From assembly GCA_021828185.1 (NCBI GenBank), contig JAKASI010000001.1:124001-188000 (forward strand): a stretch of 64,000 bases of DNA. The letters run 5' to 3'. Position numbers and translations under genes: made by a program. This document shows positions 1 to 8,032 of the stretch, piece by piece. Under the pieces are notes generated by a model. That model made no database searches. It saw only the letters and a list, made by a program, of their open reading frames with translations, and had not been told where the DNA came from. The first letter of the stretch is position 1. Every line of letters begins with the position of its first letter. This DNA comes from an archaeon. Lineage in GTDB: Archaea > Thermoproteota > Nitrososphaeria > Nitrososphaerales > UBA183.

Positions 1-1
1 G

Positions 2-616
2 ACCAAGGACGCCAACTTGGACGAGAAGCAGATCGAAGCCTTCTTCGAGAAGAACCTCCGCGCCATCACTCGCGGCGGGGCTCACCCGCTTGGTATGAAG
101 TTCGTTGACATGGCCTACAAGCAGGTGGTAAGCTACTACGAGCACAATAGGGGCATGTTCGCAAAGCTAGTGCGAGCAGAGGAACCGATACTAGTCGAGA
201 GAGAAAAGTACGTCATGTCAGGTATCATCGACCTCATTCGCGACGAAAAGGGGCGGCTTGAGCTATTGGATTTCAAGGCGGAAAGGAGGGAGGACGTGGG
301 TCCAGACAGGCTCGAATTCTACAAATTTCAACTCTCCATCTACGCGAAGATGATCGAGAAGAAGCTGGGGGAGCGACCGTCGAAGACCTACATCTACCTG
401 ACTGCGGAAGAGGACCCCAAGACCGCTTTGACCCCCCTTCCGATCGAAAACGTGGAGGCAGACCAGGCTGAGAAGACCTTCGACGAGGTGGCAGGGAGGA
501 TCATCCGGAAAGAGTTCGCCGTCAGCAAGGCACCTCCGCGGGACGTCTGCCGGAACTGCGATTTCAAATATGGATGTACCGATCGTATTCGGTTCTATCC
601 AGACCTTAAAATCTGA
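2..616 (+). CDS. PD-(D/E)XK nuclease domain, C-terminal part of a larger protein (5' truncated by window edge)
   Basis: The reading frame is open to the window edge, so the true start is probably outside; an internal TTG at 17 is the first usable start. The protein shows the RecB/Cas4-type nuclease pattern: GIID (Asp72, counting from that TTG), LLDFKAE (Asp85, Lys87) and a QLSIYA helix (Gln105). It ends in a cysteine cluster CRNCDFKYGC (Cys178, Cys181, Cys187) as in the 4Fe-4S clusters of Cas4/AddB-type nucleases. In archaea this module often forms the C-terminus of UvrD/Rep-type helicases or stands alone as Cas4. No cas genes are visible, so a helicase-nuclease tail or a mobile-element nuclease is more likely. 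Domain call firm, full product unknown. Confidence 0.7.
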   Translation, partial: TKDANLDEKQIEAFFEKNLRAITRGGAHPLGMKFVDMAYKQVVSYYEHNRGMFAKLVRAEEPILVEREKYVMSGIIDLIRDEKGRLELLDFKAERREDVGPDRLEFYKFQLSIYAKMIEKKLGERPSKTYIYLTAEEDPKTALTPLPIENVEADQAEKTFDEVAGRIIRKEFAVSKAPPRDVCRNCDFKYGCTDRIRFYPDLKI

Positions 617-688
617 CCTGTAAACGCTGACGCAATACTTCCAGTTGAGGCCGGTGCAGCGAGCGCACCACTTGGTGTACCTAGGTCG

Positions 689-1264
689 ATGGAGTGGACC
701 ACACAATCCAAAATAACACCTAGATGGACCCTCAGTGGAAACAGGTTGTCCGACGGAGCGGCTGAGAAGCCACTGAAGGTGCGGGGTGACACCAGTAGGG
801 AGTACATGAGAAGGATGGTGGTAAGTGCATTCCTCGCTGAACTACCTGGCAATGTCAGGAAAGTTAGGTACCACTACAAAGTTGAAACCATGAAAGACGG
901 TCGTGTAATGCGCCTAGTGCGACCCACTGGTGTACGCAAAGGGCCTTTGGACTTCAAAGTCGAGGTCTCTGAATGGGGGTCCAAGGGAACCCACGATGAG
1001 ATCAAGGCTGACCTACTCGCAAAGAAACGAGAGGATACGGCAAGATTCCAATCATTGATGAAGGCGGTTCGAGATGTTCATGCATGCCGTGAACCCGAGT
1101 CAATACTCGCTGCCCAGGCGAATCTTGAGTTCAAGAGCGGATGGAGTGTTGAGTTGCTGCTAAAGGTCCTAAAGTGGTTCTTCATCCTTGAAGATGTAGA
1201 CTACTGGAACTACAACGGAAGGGACGAGCTAATGGATTTCATTGAGAAATCTGTTGGACCCTAA
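689..1264 (+). CDS. Uncharacterised protein next to a DNA methyltransferase
   Basis: A 191-residue soluble protein starting at ATG. I do not recognise a catalytic motif. The N-terminal half is basic and strand-rich; the C-terminal half has a predicted helix followed by an aromatic segment, LKWFFILEDVDYWNYNGRD (about residues 160-180), which has the look of a conserved core. It lies between a RecB-type nuclease end and a methyltransferase, so a role in DNA modification or restriction is possible, but that is only context. No TATA box is obvious at the usual distance. The composition is less GC-rich than the rest of the window, in line with acquired DNA. Confidence 0.55.
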   Translation: MEWTTQSKITPRWTLSGNRLSDGAAEKPLKVRGDTSREYMRRMVVSAFLAELPGNVRKVRYHYKVETMKDGRVMRLVRPTGVRKGPLDFKVEVSEWGSKGTHDEIKADLLAKKREDTARFQSLMKAVRDVHACREPESILAAQANLEFKSGWSVELLLKVLKWFFILEDVDYWNYNGRDELMDFIEKSVGP

Positions 1265-1351
1265 CACACGTTTCTAGGAAAACGCCAACTGTCAGGCAAC
1301 CCAACCGGTTCACGTTAGCGAACTTGAGCGAACTTGTGGCAAGCCAAGCGG

Positions 1352-1609
1352 TCATAGCTTATGGAGAATTTGCTGGCCGAGCCTGGTCAACTGGTAGAGT
1401 CTCCCCTTCCTAAGATCCGGGGTCAAGCACATGACAGCTCGCACATTCACTAGTTCCTTCAGAGTTGAGCTTACGTGATTAAGGCGGAGGCCTGTCGCAG
1501 CAGAAATCTGTTTCGGTGTCTTCGGTCCGGACGCCATTGAACCTACCACCTTCTTTCTGTATTCGCTTCCCACTACGAATCCGTAAGCGTGCCAGTCGAA
1601 GTCAGCCAA
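1352..1609 (-). CDS. Small winged-helix transcription regulator
   Basis: An 85-residue protein when started at the TTG whose first base is 1609. That start lies about 31 bases from the centre of a TATA box shared with the divergent methyltransferase gene, so the transcript would be leaderless; a longer upstream frame would run through this promoter. Residues 14-80 form a winged helix: a helix ending in VVGSMASGPKTPKQISAATG, a recognition helix with LNHVSSTLKELV, then the wing around DLRKGRLYQLT. This resembles the ArsR/MarR-like single-domain regulators common in archaea. Its position suggests control of the methyltransferase promoter and of itself, like the controller proteins of restriction-modification systems, but this is inferred from layout only. 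Confidence 0.72.
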   Translation of the reverse strand: MADFDWHAYGFVVGSEYRKKVVGSMASGPKTPKQISAATGLRLNHVSSTLKELVNVRAVMCLTPDLRKGRLYQLTRLGQQILHKL

Positions 1610-1634
1610 CTGCCAATCTCCGATAAACCACCAG

Positions 1635-1645
1635 TTTTTATATAG
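1635..1645. promoter_or_regulatory. Shared bidirectional TATA box
   Basis: The 11 bases TTTTTATATAG read as an A/T-rich TATA element on both strands. Its centre is 29 bases before the TTG start of the rightward methyltransferase and 31 bases before the TTG start of the leftward winged-helix gene. Both distances suit leaderless archaeal transcripts, so one TFB/TBP site probably serves two divergent start sites. Confidence 0.6.
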
Positions 1646-1668
1646 CTTAAATCCAGGATAGATACAAC

Positions 1669-3663
1669 TTGGCCACCAGTAGGCGTTATAAGGGGCACGC
1701 CGGTACTGCTGTCGGGCAGATGCCAAAGACACTCTACGTCTTCAAACTCTTCAACAGCATAAAGGACGAACACGAGGTCAAATTCGCCGAACTCGAACTG
1801 AACTCTCTTTTCGGTCAGGTCGAGCCCGTCCGGAGCTTCGTCGATGTGATACCCAATTCACCACTGAACCACTTCTGCGGGGATGAGTGCAGAATCCAGG
1901 ATGCTTTGACCTACGAACCTGTCTACGGAAAGTACCAGGGGTTTCTAGGCTGGAGAGATGAGAAAAACGCTTTCCCTATCAGCCAACTCGTCAGAAGACT
2001 TGCCTATACGCGCGAAGTCTTGGTAATAACTGAGGGTGACAACGTCAATGCTGCTGCGAAGGAGATCTTCCCTGAAGGAGCGGTCGGGCGCAATGTGGAA
2101 GGATACCTCAATGAAGGTTACGTACTCCTTCGCGCGATGACTAACCAGTACTTCTTGGAGAAGTCATCATACATTTCGAAGCTAAGCAGACAAGAGCAGG
2201 AGGTCAACAGGAACGTCGAGTCTCTCTTCAGCTATCCTTGGCCCCCTGGCCTGTACCGAATACCTGCATCCTCGACAATGGCAGTAGGGAAAAGACTCGA
2301 AGACTATTTTGCTATTCGCGAAGAACAGTCGCTCTATCTAACTCACATTTGGCATCCATACAAGGCGAAATTCCATTCGAGGATGGCAAGAGCACTCCTG
2401 AATTATGTTGCCCCGAATGACGACTCCTTAGTTATGGACAACTGGGCGGGAAGCGGGACACTCAACGTCGAGGCTACGCTTATGGGGATTTCCAACATAG
2501 GCTTGGAAATCAATCCTCTTTCGGCTTTGATGGCAAGTGTCAAGTGCCAAGCATTTTCATTCCAACCCGGAATCATAGAAAAAGAGATCTCGCACTTTAC
2601 GGATGAGTTCCAAGCATACCTCCAGAGGATTCGCTCCGGAGCTGTAGTCGCTACACTTCTCGATTACGGAGGTAAAGGGACGGGATCAGACTCCTATTCA
2701 TGTGAGGCAATTGAGCTTAGAACAGAGGCAGAGACGATCAACAACGAGCTTAGAAGCCTATTCAACATTGAACAGGTAGAGGAATTCCTGGTTGCGAGGA
2801 ACCTGATTAACAAGATGTACAAATCGGCAATGAGGAACTTCATGCTATTAGCTCTGAGTGGGTCAATTAGTGACCTGGCCAGGAGAAGGAAAGGGCGACT
2901 CCTCGAAGTAATGACACTCAGGCTGTACAAACTGATGTACTTGCGGCTCTACCTCTACCACAAATTGAACGATACCCTGAAGGTGAATCCAGCCAAATCA
3001 GAAACCTTCGTCTGCGATAATAGGCGCCCCTTTGAGACGGCCAAGTCATTGGATGGTAGCGACTTGGCCCTTCGAAAAGGGTCTGTGGATGGAATTGTTA
3101 CTTCGCCTCCGTACTCGACTGCGGTCGATTATATCAGGAACGACTTTCCGCAATTGAGGGTTCTGGGGTTAGTTAAGCCCGGCGAATTTGACGACTTGGA
3201 GAAGAATATGGAAGGCAACCCAAAACCACGATTGTATCGGGATGAGAAATTGGTGGCTGAAGTTAGCAATGAATCTGAATTCTACGAGAGCTTGCCACAG
3301 GCAGCCAAGAATTCCATCAGCAAGTTGAGGAAGGCAGGGCGGGAGCCCGAGGCAATGAGAACTTACAAATTCTTCAAGGACATGTATGCTTCACTTGTCG
3401 CAATGAACAGACTGCTCAAGGTCGGAGGAAAGTGTGCCATCGTCATAGGCAATAACCACTACAAGATATCTGAAAGCGACGTGGAAGAGGTCAGAAATGA
3501 CGAAGTGATCTTCGAAATGGCCCAGCGAAAAGACGTGGGATTCGCGCCCGACAACATCACTGGGGGGATCGTCCAGCGCCCTCTAGAAAAGACTCAAGCA
3601 GGTTACATACGAAATGAAACTGTGGTCGTCCTCGAGAAGGCACGAGATGTACCTGAAACCTAG
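1669..3663 (+). CDS. DNA (N4-cytosine/N6-adenine type) methyltransferase
   Basis: A 664-residue SAM-dependent DNA methyltransferase. The SAM-binding motif I is DNWAGSGT (residues 257-264), followed by the acidic motif GLEINP (278-283); the catalytic motif IV is TSPPY (478-482). TSPPY is typical of amino-methyltransferases acting on cytosine N4 or adenine N6. About 210 residues, mostly helical, separate motif I from motif IV, so the target-recognition region probably sits there, as in alpha-type enzymes. The first 150 residues form an extra domain of unknown role. The TTG start is set by the TATA box 29 bases upstream; an in-frame ATG at 1720 is an alternative. The gene is followed after 57 bases by an unknown protein that may be a restriction partner. 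Confidence 0.82.
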   Translation: MATSRRYKGHAGTAVGQMPKTLYVFKLFNSIKDEHEVKFAELELNSLFGQVEPVRSFVDVIPNSPLNHFCGDECRIQDALTYEPVYGKYQGFLGWRDEKNAFPISQLVRRLAYTREVLVITEGDNVNAAAKEIFPEGAVGRNVEGYLNEGYVLLRAMTNQYFLEKSSYISKLSRQEQEVNRNVESLFSYPWPPGLYRIPASSTMAVGKRLEDYFAIREEQSLYLTHIWHPYKAKFHSRMARALLNYVAPNDDSLVMDNWAGSGTLNVEATLMGISNIGLEINPLSALMASVKCQAFSFQPGIIEKEISHFTDEFQAYLQRIRSGAVVATLLDYGGKGTGSDSYSCEAIELRTEAETINNELRSLFNIEQVEEFLVARNLINKMYKSAMRNFMLLALSGSISDLARRRKGRLLEVMTLRLYKLMYLRLYLYHKLNDTLKVNPAKSETFVCDNRRPFETAKSLDGSDLALRKGSVDGIVTSPPYSTAVDYIRNDFPQLRVLGLVKPGEFDDLEKNMEGNPKPRLYRDEKLVAEVSNESEFYESLPQAAKNSISKLRKAGREPEAMRTYKFFKDMYASLVAMNRLLKVGGKCAIVIGNNHYKISESDVEEVRNDEVIFEMAQRKDVGFAPDNITGGIVQRPLEKTQAGYIRNETVVVLEKARDVPET

Positions 3664-3720
3664 GATAACTCTCTCCCCGTAAACCTACTTAAGACCTGAA
3701 ACCGCGGCCTTCGCCGTTCC

Positions 3721-4569
3721 TTGGCTTCCGCTGAATTTGAGGCGTTGATACCCATCCTGGGAATTGACCTTCAGAATGCCAAGCGAGGTAGCCCGACCCG
3801 GCAGCGTCGACAGGAAAACATCGATTGGGTCAGGCAGTTAGGCCTCGAACACTTGGGTTACAACAAGACTGAGAGACAGGTCTCAGTTGTAACAACTGGA
3901 CAAGGAGAAAGGATTGCGATCCAATACCCCGGGAAGGAATCAATCCAAGGAAGAAAGAAGTGGAAGAACGACTGGGACTTCAGGCCCAAGTTAGTCAATC
4001 GGGAAAACGTTGACCTCACCTTCGAGCAGATATGGGACCCCTTATTCGACGATCTTCGTCAGCTATCAGGGGAGAGCCGGAGACAGGTTGGAAGTGTACT
4101 TGCGACTTTGTATTACCGGATTGCGTACATGGTTGATTACAGCAAGAGTTTGGAGGACCGTTATCCAACTAAGACAATCCAGGTTGATCCGTCCCTTGCA
4201 GAAGAGGTGAGTTCCAATTCCATCGAAGTGGGACCCTTCTGGGTGTACAAACCACCTTCTCCGGCAGTGGAGTTCGTTGCAAGTGCAGTGCCGAAATGGG
4301 CAGGAATGAGTTTCGAAGGTTTCTTACACTACAACAGCTTGCTTGCTTGGAACGAGGACATGAAATGCCTTGCCAAGTTTGACGGCGAATGGTCCGCTGG
4401 AGACCCTCGCGGCAGGATAAACACACTACTGACTTACATCAGAGTGATTGGTTTCATTGTGGACGAAGTTAAGCCGTCAACCTTACTGGGAGGTTTCGCC
4501 CGACTACGAGGAATGTCCATGGCCGAGCCAGATGAAGTGCGAAGGATTTGTCATCCGTTCGTGAGATAG
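3721..4569 (+). CDS. Uncharacterised protein, candidate restriction partner of the upstream methyltransferase
   Basis: A 282-residue protein starting at TTG, with a TTAAG-containing TATA-like element about 27 bases upstream, so it may have its own promoter. I cannot assign a family. It has no membrane segment. Features seen are a basic N-terminus (KRGSPTRQRRQ), a middle section with acidic residues, and a C-terminal segment, YNSLLAWNEDMKCLAKFDGE followed by RGRINTLLTYIRVIGFI. That segment has several conserved-looking polar residues (Asn-Glu-Asp, Lys, Arg). A protein of this size directly after a stand-alone methyltransferase is most simply a type II restriction endonuclease, but no PD-(D/E)XK or HNH motif can be pointed to with confidence. 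Confidence 0.5.
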   Translation: MASAEFEALIPILGIDLQNAKRGSPTRQRRQENIDWVRQLGLEHLGYNKTERQVSVVTTGQGERIAIQYPGKESIQGRKKWKNDWDFRPKLVNRENVDLTFEQIWDPLFDDLRQLSGESRRQVGSVLATLYYRIAYMVDYSKSLEDRYPTKTIQVDPSLAEEVSSNSIEVGPFWVYKPPSPAVEFVASAVPKWAGMSFEGFLHYNSLLAWNEDMKCLAKFDGEWSAGDPRGRINTLLTYIRVIGFIVDEVKPSTLLGGFARLRGMSMAEPDEVRRICHPFVR

Positions 4570-4572
4570 GCA

Positions 4573-4752
4573 TCAATCATTCCCTGCCGCAATTGCAACA
4601 ACCGCTATTCCCATCCTATTCTCACAAGTTGGGCACTTGAAAAGGAAGTAACCACGGGGGTTCGGCGAATCTTGTTCTTCGACCATGGTCCGGTCACATC
4701 TTCTGCAGCAAGGAACAGCAGCGTGTCCGTCGACCGTTAACTTGACCGGCAC
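4573..4752 (-). CDS. Small zinc-ribbon protein (59 aa)
   Basis: A frame of 59 codons starting at GTG and ending at TGA. Its C-terminal part has two Cys-x2-Cys knuckles, CCRRC (Cys16, Cys19) and CPTC (Cys40, Cys43), separated by about 20 residues with the aromatic stretch YFLFKC typical of a zinc ribbon, and it ends in a small hydrophobic segment. The spacing of the four cysteines and the intact frame argue that it is real. It is convergent with the upstream unknown gene, its end lying 3 bases from that gene's stop. A TATA-like ATAATATG lies about 55 bases upstream. It may be a transcription- or DNA-associated zinc ribbon; no closer function is claimed. Confidence 0.55.
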   Translation of the reverse strand: MPVKLTVDGHAAVPCCRRCDRTMVEEQDSPNPRGYFLFKCPTCENRMGIAVVAIAAGND

Positions 4753-5017
4753 CTTATCCCACGAACCCCTGCGCTAGTCTGAACCAATCCCACAAAGCAG
4801 CGCCATCATATTATCCGCCCTGGCGTTTTAAGGCACCCTGTGGTTTTTTGGACGCGTCTCGGACCGTCCTCGAAGGATTGATCTAGCGGCCAGGGGTGGG
4901 GGTGGACGTCCCATCGAGGGTAGGATTGTAATCAAGGCCACGTGAGGCTGGCTTCCATCCGAACATCCCCGGCATCTCACTTGGTCGTTTTATACTCGAG
5001 GTGCATCCGACTTTGGC

Positions 5018-5437
5018 ATGACTGTACTTGATTCGGGTCTGGTCATCGCCCTGCTCTTGGCCCTGGTAGCGCTCTTGATTGTGGGTAGGTACGCTCAGCT
5101 CGAGCACCGTCGCAGGCTGAAGAAGGCATCCGACGCCTTTCGGCTGGGAGGCAGCCAGAAGATCGGTGACATCTCCCAATTGCTCGGCACATTTGATGTC
5201 CTCACAGAATACGACGAAATCACCCTACTCTCCTCTACTTCGGCCCAGTCAAGCATGGACCTGCTGGGGCGCAAGGGCAACCGCCTCGACTTCATAGAGT
5301 TCAAGAAGGCAGGGACGCCCCTCACGAAGGCAGAGAGGGCTCTCAAGGGCTACATCGATGCAGGCGAGCTCAAGGTGGCCTACAGGATACTGGACGTGAA
5401 GTGGCCTGACGAGGTCAGCGTGAAGGAACGGAGCTAG
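5018..5437 (+). CDS. Membrane-anchored endonuclease related to archaeal Holliday junction resolvase
   Basis: A 139-residue protein with an N-terminal membrane helix (residues 7-23) followed by a nuclease-like domain. The core GNRLDFIEFKKAG (about residues 86-98) carries the Asp and the Glu-x-Lys of a PD-(D/E)XK site, and LTKAERALKGYID follows. This matches, from memory, the family annotated as endonuclease related to archaeal Holliday junction resolvases (PF10107-like), which also has an N-terminal hydrophobic helix. The ATG lies 26 bases after the TATA box TTTTATAC at 4988, so the transcript is probably leaderless. It is co-transcribed with the RusA-like gene three bases downstream. Confidence 0.72.
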   Translation: MTVLDSGLVIALLLALVALLIVGRYAQLEHRRRLKKASDAFRLGGSQKIGDISQLLGTFDVLTEYDEITLLSSTSAQSSMDLLGRKGNRLDFIEFKKAGTPLTKAERALKGYIDAGELKVAYRILDVKWPDEVSVKERS

Positions 5438-5440
5438 CAT

Positions 5441-5851
5441 ATGGACCGGTACAAGTTCGAAGTCAGAGTCCCCACGAAGCCGATGTCCGGCTCGGGAGGA
5501 AAGCGGAGACATGAAAGGAAGGAGGAACTCATCAAGGCGATCAGGGAAGCAAAGCCAAACGAGCTCGAGACGGCAAGACGGGCGTTCCGCGACAAGCGCG
5601 TGAAAGTTTCCGTCAGGTTCAACCTGGAGAAGCCCAAGGAAGGCAGTTCGAACACCGTCGGGAAGAAGGACCTCGATAACATGCTGAAGCTGGTACTCGA
5701 CGCGCTGCAGACCAAGGCTGACAGCCAAGGGAAGCTGGACGGTCTCGGGTTGATCCACGACGACGACTGCATCTACCGCCTCGAGGCCAACAAGAAGCTG
5801 GTGGACAGGCCCGAGCAAGCCGGGATCAGCATCAGCATCTCCGAGTACTAA
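5441..5851 (+). CDS. RusA-like Holliday junction resolvase
   Basis: A 136-residue protein matching the RusA endodeoxyribonuclease pattern. It has the KKDLDNMLKLVLDAL segment (about residues 85-99), in which the paired aspartates bind metal, then LIHDDDC with further aspartates, and a late lysine in EANKK. RusA enzymes cut four-way DNA junctions symmetrically and are typical of phages and mobile elements; they are unusual in archaeal core genomes, which use Hjc. The gene starts three bases after the stop of the preceding resolvase-related gene, so the two form an operon. Its location inside the tRNA-linked island supports a viral or plasmid origin. Confidence 0.78.
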   Translation: MDRYKFEVRVPTKPMSGSGGKRRHERKEELIKAIREAKPNELETARRAFRDKRVKVSVRFNLEKPKEGSSNTVGKKDLDNMLKLVLDALQTKADSQGKLDGLGLIHDDDCIYRLEANKKLVDRPEQAGISISISEY

Positions 5852-6134
5852 ACCGGCCCGACGCTCATGCGCACCAGGGGTGCGACCGGCCCCAAAGCAT
5901 TCAGAAGGGAGGTTCGAGTCAACACGTGCGGCAGCCTTTCATTAGACGTAGATGGTAGGAATAATAACAGTCGCGGCAGCCATTCGACGTCAAGCCTGTA
6001 GGCAATCCAGTCATATTGCAAATCTTGTTGTTATTCAGAATCAGAACCATAACCTCTCTAGGATTCGCGTTGCAGATCAATGGGATTAGAAGATCTCTCG
6101 GGAGCCGCGAAGCTGGACATCCAGACGGCTTACT

Positions 6135-7286
6135 CTAGGTATCAGGTTCCGGCCAGCGGCGCCTGGACACTACCCTGAACGGACCGCCCCTCTTCCGTTT
6201 ATCCTCAAGCCAACGCTTGTCTTCCTCTGCCACCTTCTTCTGATAAGCCGCCCTCCTCAATCGGGTCAGCATAGTGTCGTCTCCCCGTTCATGGAGCTGC
6301 CAGGCCAACTCCCACTTCCCCGGCATCTCCGCTTCTTCCTGGTCTCTCTTCGCCTTCTCCTGCTCCTGCCGGGTCAAGAGCTTTGGATGCATAGAGAGGG
6401 ACCGCTGGGTCGCCTGCTCCTCTCCGGGGACCTTGTCTGACTGCAGGAAGTCGTAGTATGGGTGTCCCGACGGGGGGTCGACCACCTCGATCTCGACGGG
6501 GTGGTTCAGCTGCCCCGGGTAGTTCTCCACTCGCACAGGGAGCGTCCCGGTCTCCTTTTGGACCAGGGTGCGGACCCGATCGTGGTCCTTCTCCGACATC
6601 ACAACGAATCTGACAGGCTCCCCCTTCTTCTCATTCTTGCGCAGATTCCTCAGTATCGCTTCGTCGCTCTTCCTGGTGGCTTCCATCTCCACTTCTATCG
6701 CACCCCCGGACCACCACTCGGTAGGGGAATGAGGGGTCCATACGCTGATGTCGGGGAGTTGGCTCTCGACCGCCCCCGTGTCCACCGCGACCCAGCGCCC
6801 CTTGCTCTGGAGGATGTTGGCGTACTCGGTCACCATGTCCTTGTGCCACTCCGAGCCAGCCCTTTGGCCAGACAAGCGGAAGTAGAACAGGTTCTCCAGC
6901 CTAGGGATGTAGTGGTCCACTGAGTAGTAGCCTCTCGAGGAGATGTACCCCTTGTGCTCCCAGACCAGCCGCGCCGGGCCCAGTCTCTCTTGCGTGCTGA
7001 GCATATTCTGTGCGTTGTTTTTGGTGGCGTATCTGTGAGCGTCCCAGTAATCGGTCACCGACCAGAAGAACTCCCCCGCGAGGCTGCCAAGGTAGCCCCT
7101 CAGGTGGAAGCGTTGATCCGAGTGCTCGAACCAGCGGACCCACTGCTCCTGCCTTGGGTCGTTCCTCACCCAGTGTTCCAGGTCGTTCATCAGCTCCTCG
7201 CCGCTCCAAATCCCGAACCTGAGGTACATCCTCTGGATCAGTTGGAACTCGAAGGGGCGAAGCCACGGCTCCCTGGTGGTGATCAT
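6135..7286 (-). CDS. Uncharacterised protein with PD-(D/E)XK-like nuclease core
   Basis: A 383-residue protein, last gene of a three-gene operon; its ATG overlaps the stop of the gene before it by four bases (ATGA). The middle section (residues about 155-240) has an HKDMVTEYA helix, then LPDISVW and AIEVEMEATRKSD. The Asp in LPD and the Glu-Val-Glu pair fit a PD-(D/E)XK fold, and RFVVMSEKDHDRV follows as the next strand-helix. Similar domains occur in replication-relaxation and conjugation proteins of plasmids, but I cannot name a family. The C-terminal 90 residues are charged and probably coiled. The N-terminus (PFEFQLIQRMYLRFGIW) looks like a helix-turn-helix remnant. Function unknown, DNA processing likely. 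Confidence 0.6.
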   Translation of the reverse strand: MITTREPWLRPFEFQLIQRMYLRFGIWSGEELMNDLEHWVRNDPRQEQWVRWFEHSDQRFHLRGYLGSLAGEFFWSVTDYWDAHRYATKNNAQNMLSTQERLGPARLVWEHKGYISSRGYYSVDHYIPRLENLFYFRLSGQRAGSEWHKDMVTEYANILQSKGRWVAVDTGAVESQLPDISVWTPHSPTEWWSGGAIEVEMEATRKSDEAILRNLRKNEKKGEPVRFVVMSEKDHDRVRTLVQKETGTLPVRVENYPGQLNHPVEIEVVDPPSGHPYYDFLQSDKVPGEEQATQRSLSMHPKLLTRQEQEKAKRDQEEAEMPGKWELAWQLHERGDDTMLTRLRRAAYQKKVAEEDKRWLEDKRKRGGPFRVVSRRRWPEPDT

Positions 7287-8032
7287 GTCTTCCCCTCCCG
7301 AACCTCGACGACTTCACCGGTCGCCACGGACTTCTCGAAACGTGGCTGGGCGATGGTGAACCCGCACCCGCCGCAGCGGACGACGACCTCTCGAAGGTCA
7401 CCTTCCATCAGCCCCCAATCCAGGTTTCCCCCTCTCCTCGCACGCGCCCGGAGCCCCTTCTCCCCGCACCTCCTGCACCGAAGGCCGCCCACTTTGAGGG
7501 CCTTGACCGTCCTCGCCCTCCGCACCAGCCACCTGAACCTGTTGATGTAGTAGGCCGCCCAGGGCCTGCTCACCGATCCGCAGTTTGAGCAGGCGAAGCT
7601 CAAATGGAACCTCGCCCTGCCGTCGCTGAACCTCACCTTCTCGAGCAGGGGGGCCTTCACAGAGCCGCAATCGCACCTCGAAGTAGGTTCGCTGAACCCT
7701 TTGACACCGGACGCGAAGCCGACGTATCTCTTCAGCAGCTCCCTTACCCTCAGGTAGACGCCAGTTGGGACGAGGGGAGACTCCGCTATGGTCCCGAAGC
7801 CCCTGCCTCTTCCGAGGCTCCGCTTGTAGATGATGGTCAGGGGGACCGCATGGAATGGGCCTCTGACCCTCTTCAGATGCCCAAGGCAGTAGTGGACCCC
7901 TGTCACGGGGCACTTCGCGTAGACCAGAACGCGGCCCGCCCCTGCCGCCTTCAACGCTTGCGACAGGGCTTCCACCGGCGAGACGGCCTGTTGCGCCGAT
8001 CCAGCCGTCAGCTCCGTCTGTTGGCTGCTCAT
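7283..8032 (-). CDS. Multi-zinc-finger protein of unknown function
   Basis: A 249-residue basic protein with several metal-binding knuckles: CDCGS (about residue 120), CSNCGS (about 149), CRRCGEKG (about 187) and CGGCGF (about 220). These could form two or three zinc ribbons. The N-terminal part contains CPVTGVHYCLGH, another possible knuckle. The arginine-rich stretches between the knuckles suggest nucleic-acid binding. It overlaps both its neighbours by four bases (ATGA), which means translational coupling in one operon. It carries no catalytic motif that I recognise. It may guide or anchor the nuclease-like protein encoded after it, which is an inference from the operon only. Confidence 0.6.
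   Translation of the reverse strand: MSSQQTELTAGSAQQAVSPVEALSQALKAAGAGRVLVYAKCPVTGVHYCLGHLKRVRGPFHAVPLTIIYKRSLGRGRGFGTIAESPLVPTGVYLRVRELLKRYVGFASGVKGFSEPTSRCDCGSVKAPLLEKVRFSDGRARFHLSFACSNCGSVSRPWAAYYINRFRWLVRRARTVKALKVGGLRCRRCGEKGLRARARRGGNLDWGLMEGDLREVVVRCGGCGFTIAQPRFEKSVATGEVVEVREGKT

Noticed and set aside
1..616. Cas4 as part of a CRISPR-Cas locus
   Set aside because: No cas1, cas2 or effector genes and no repeat-spacer array are visible in the window; the domain is equally common in helicase-nuclease proteins.
4570..5017. A longer gene on the plus strand between the unknown protein and the resolvase-related gene
   Set aside because: Frames are short and interrupted; apart from the minus-strand zinc-ribbon gene and the promoter at 4988, nothing is supported.
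5852..6134. Possible small gene between the RusA-like gene and the convergent operon
   Set aside because: No frame longer than about 40 codons with a plausible start was found; it is a convergent intergenic stretch.
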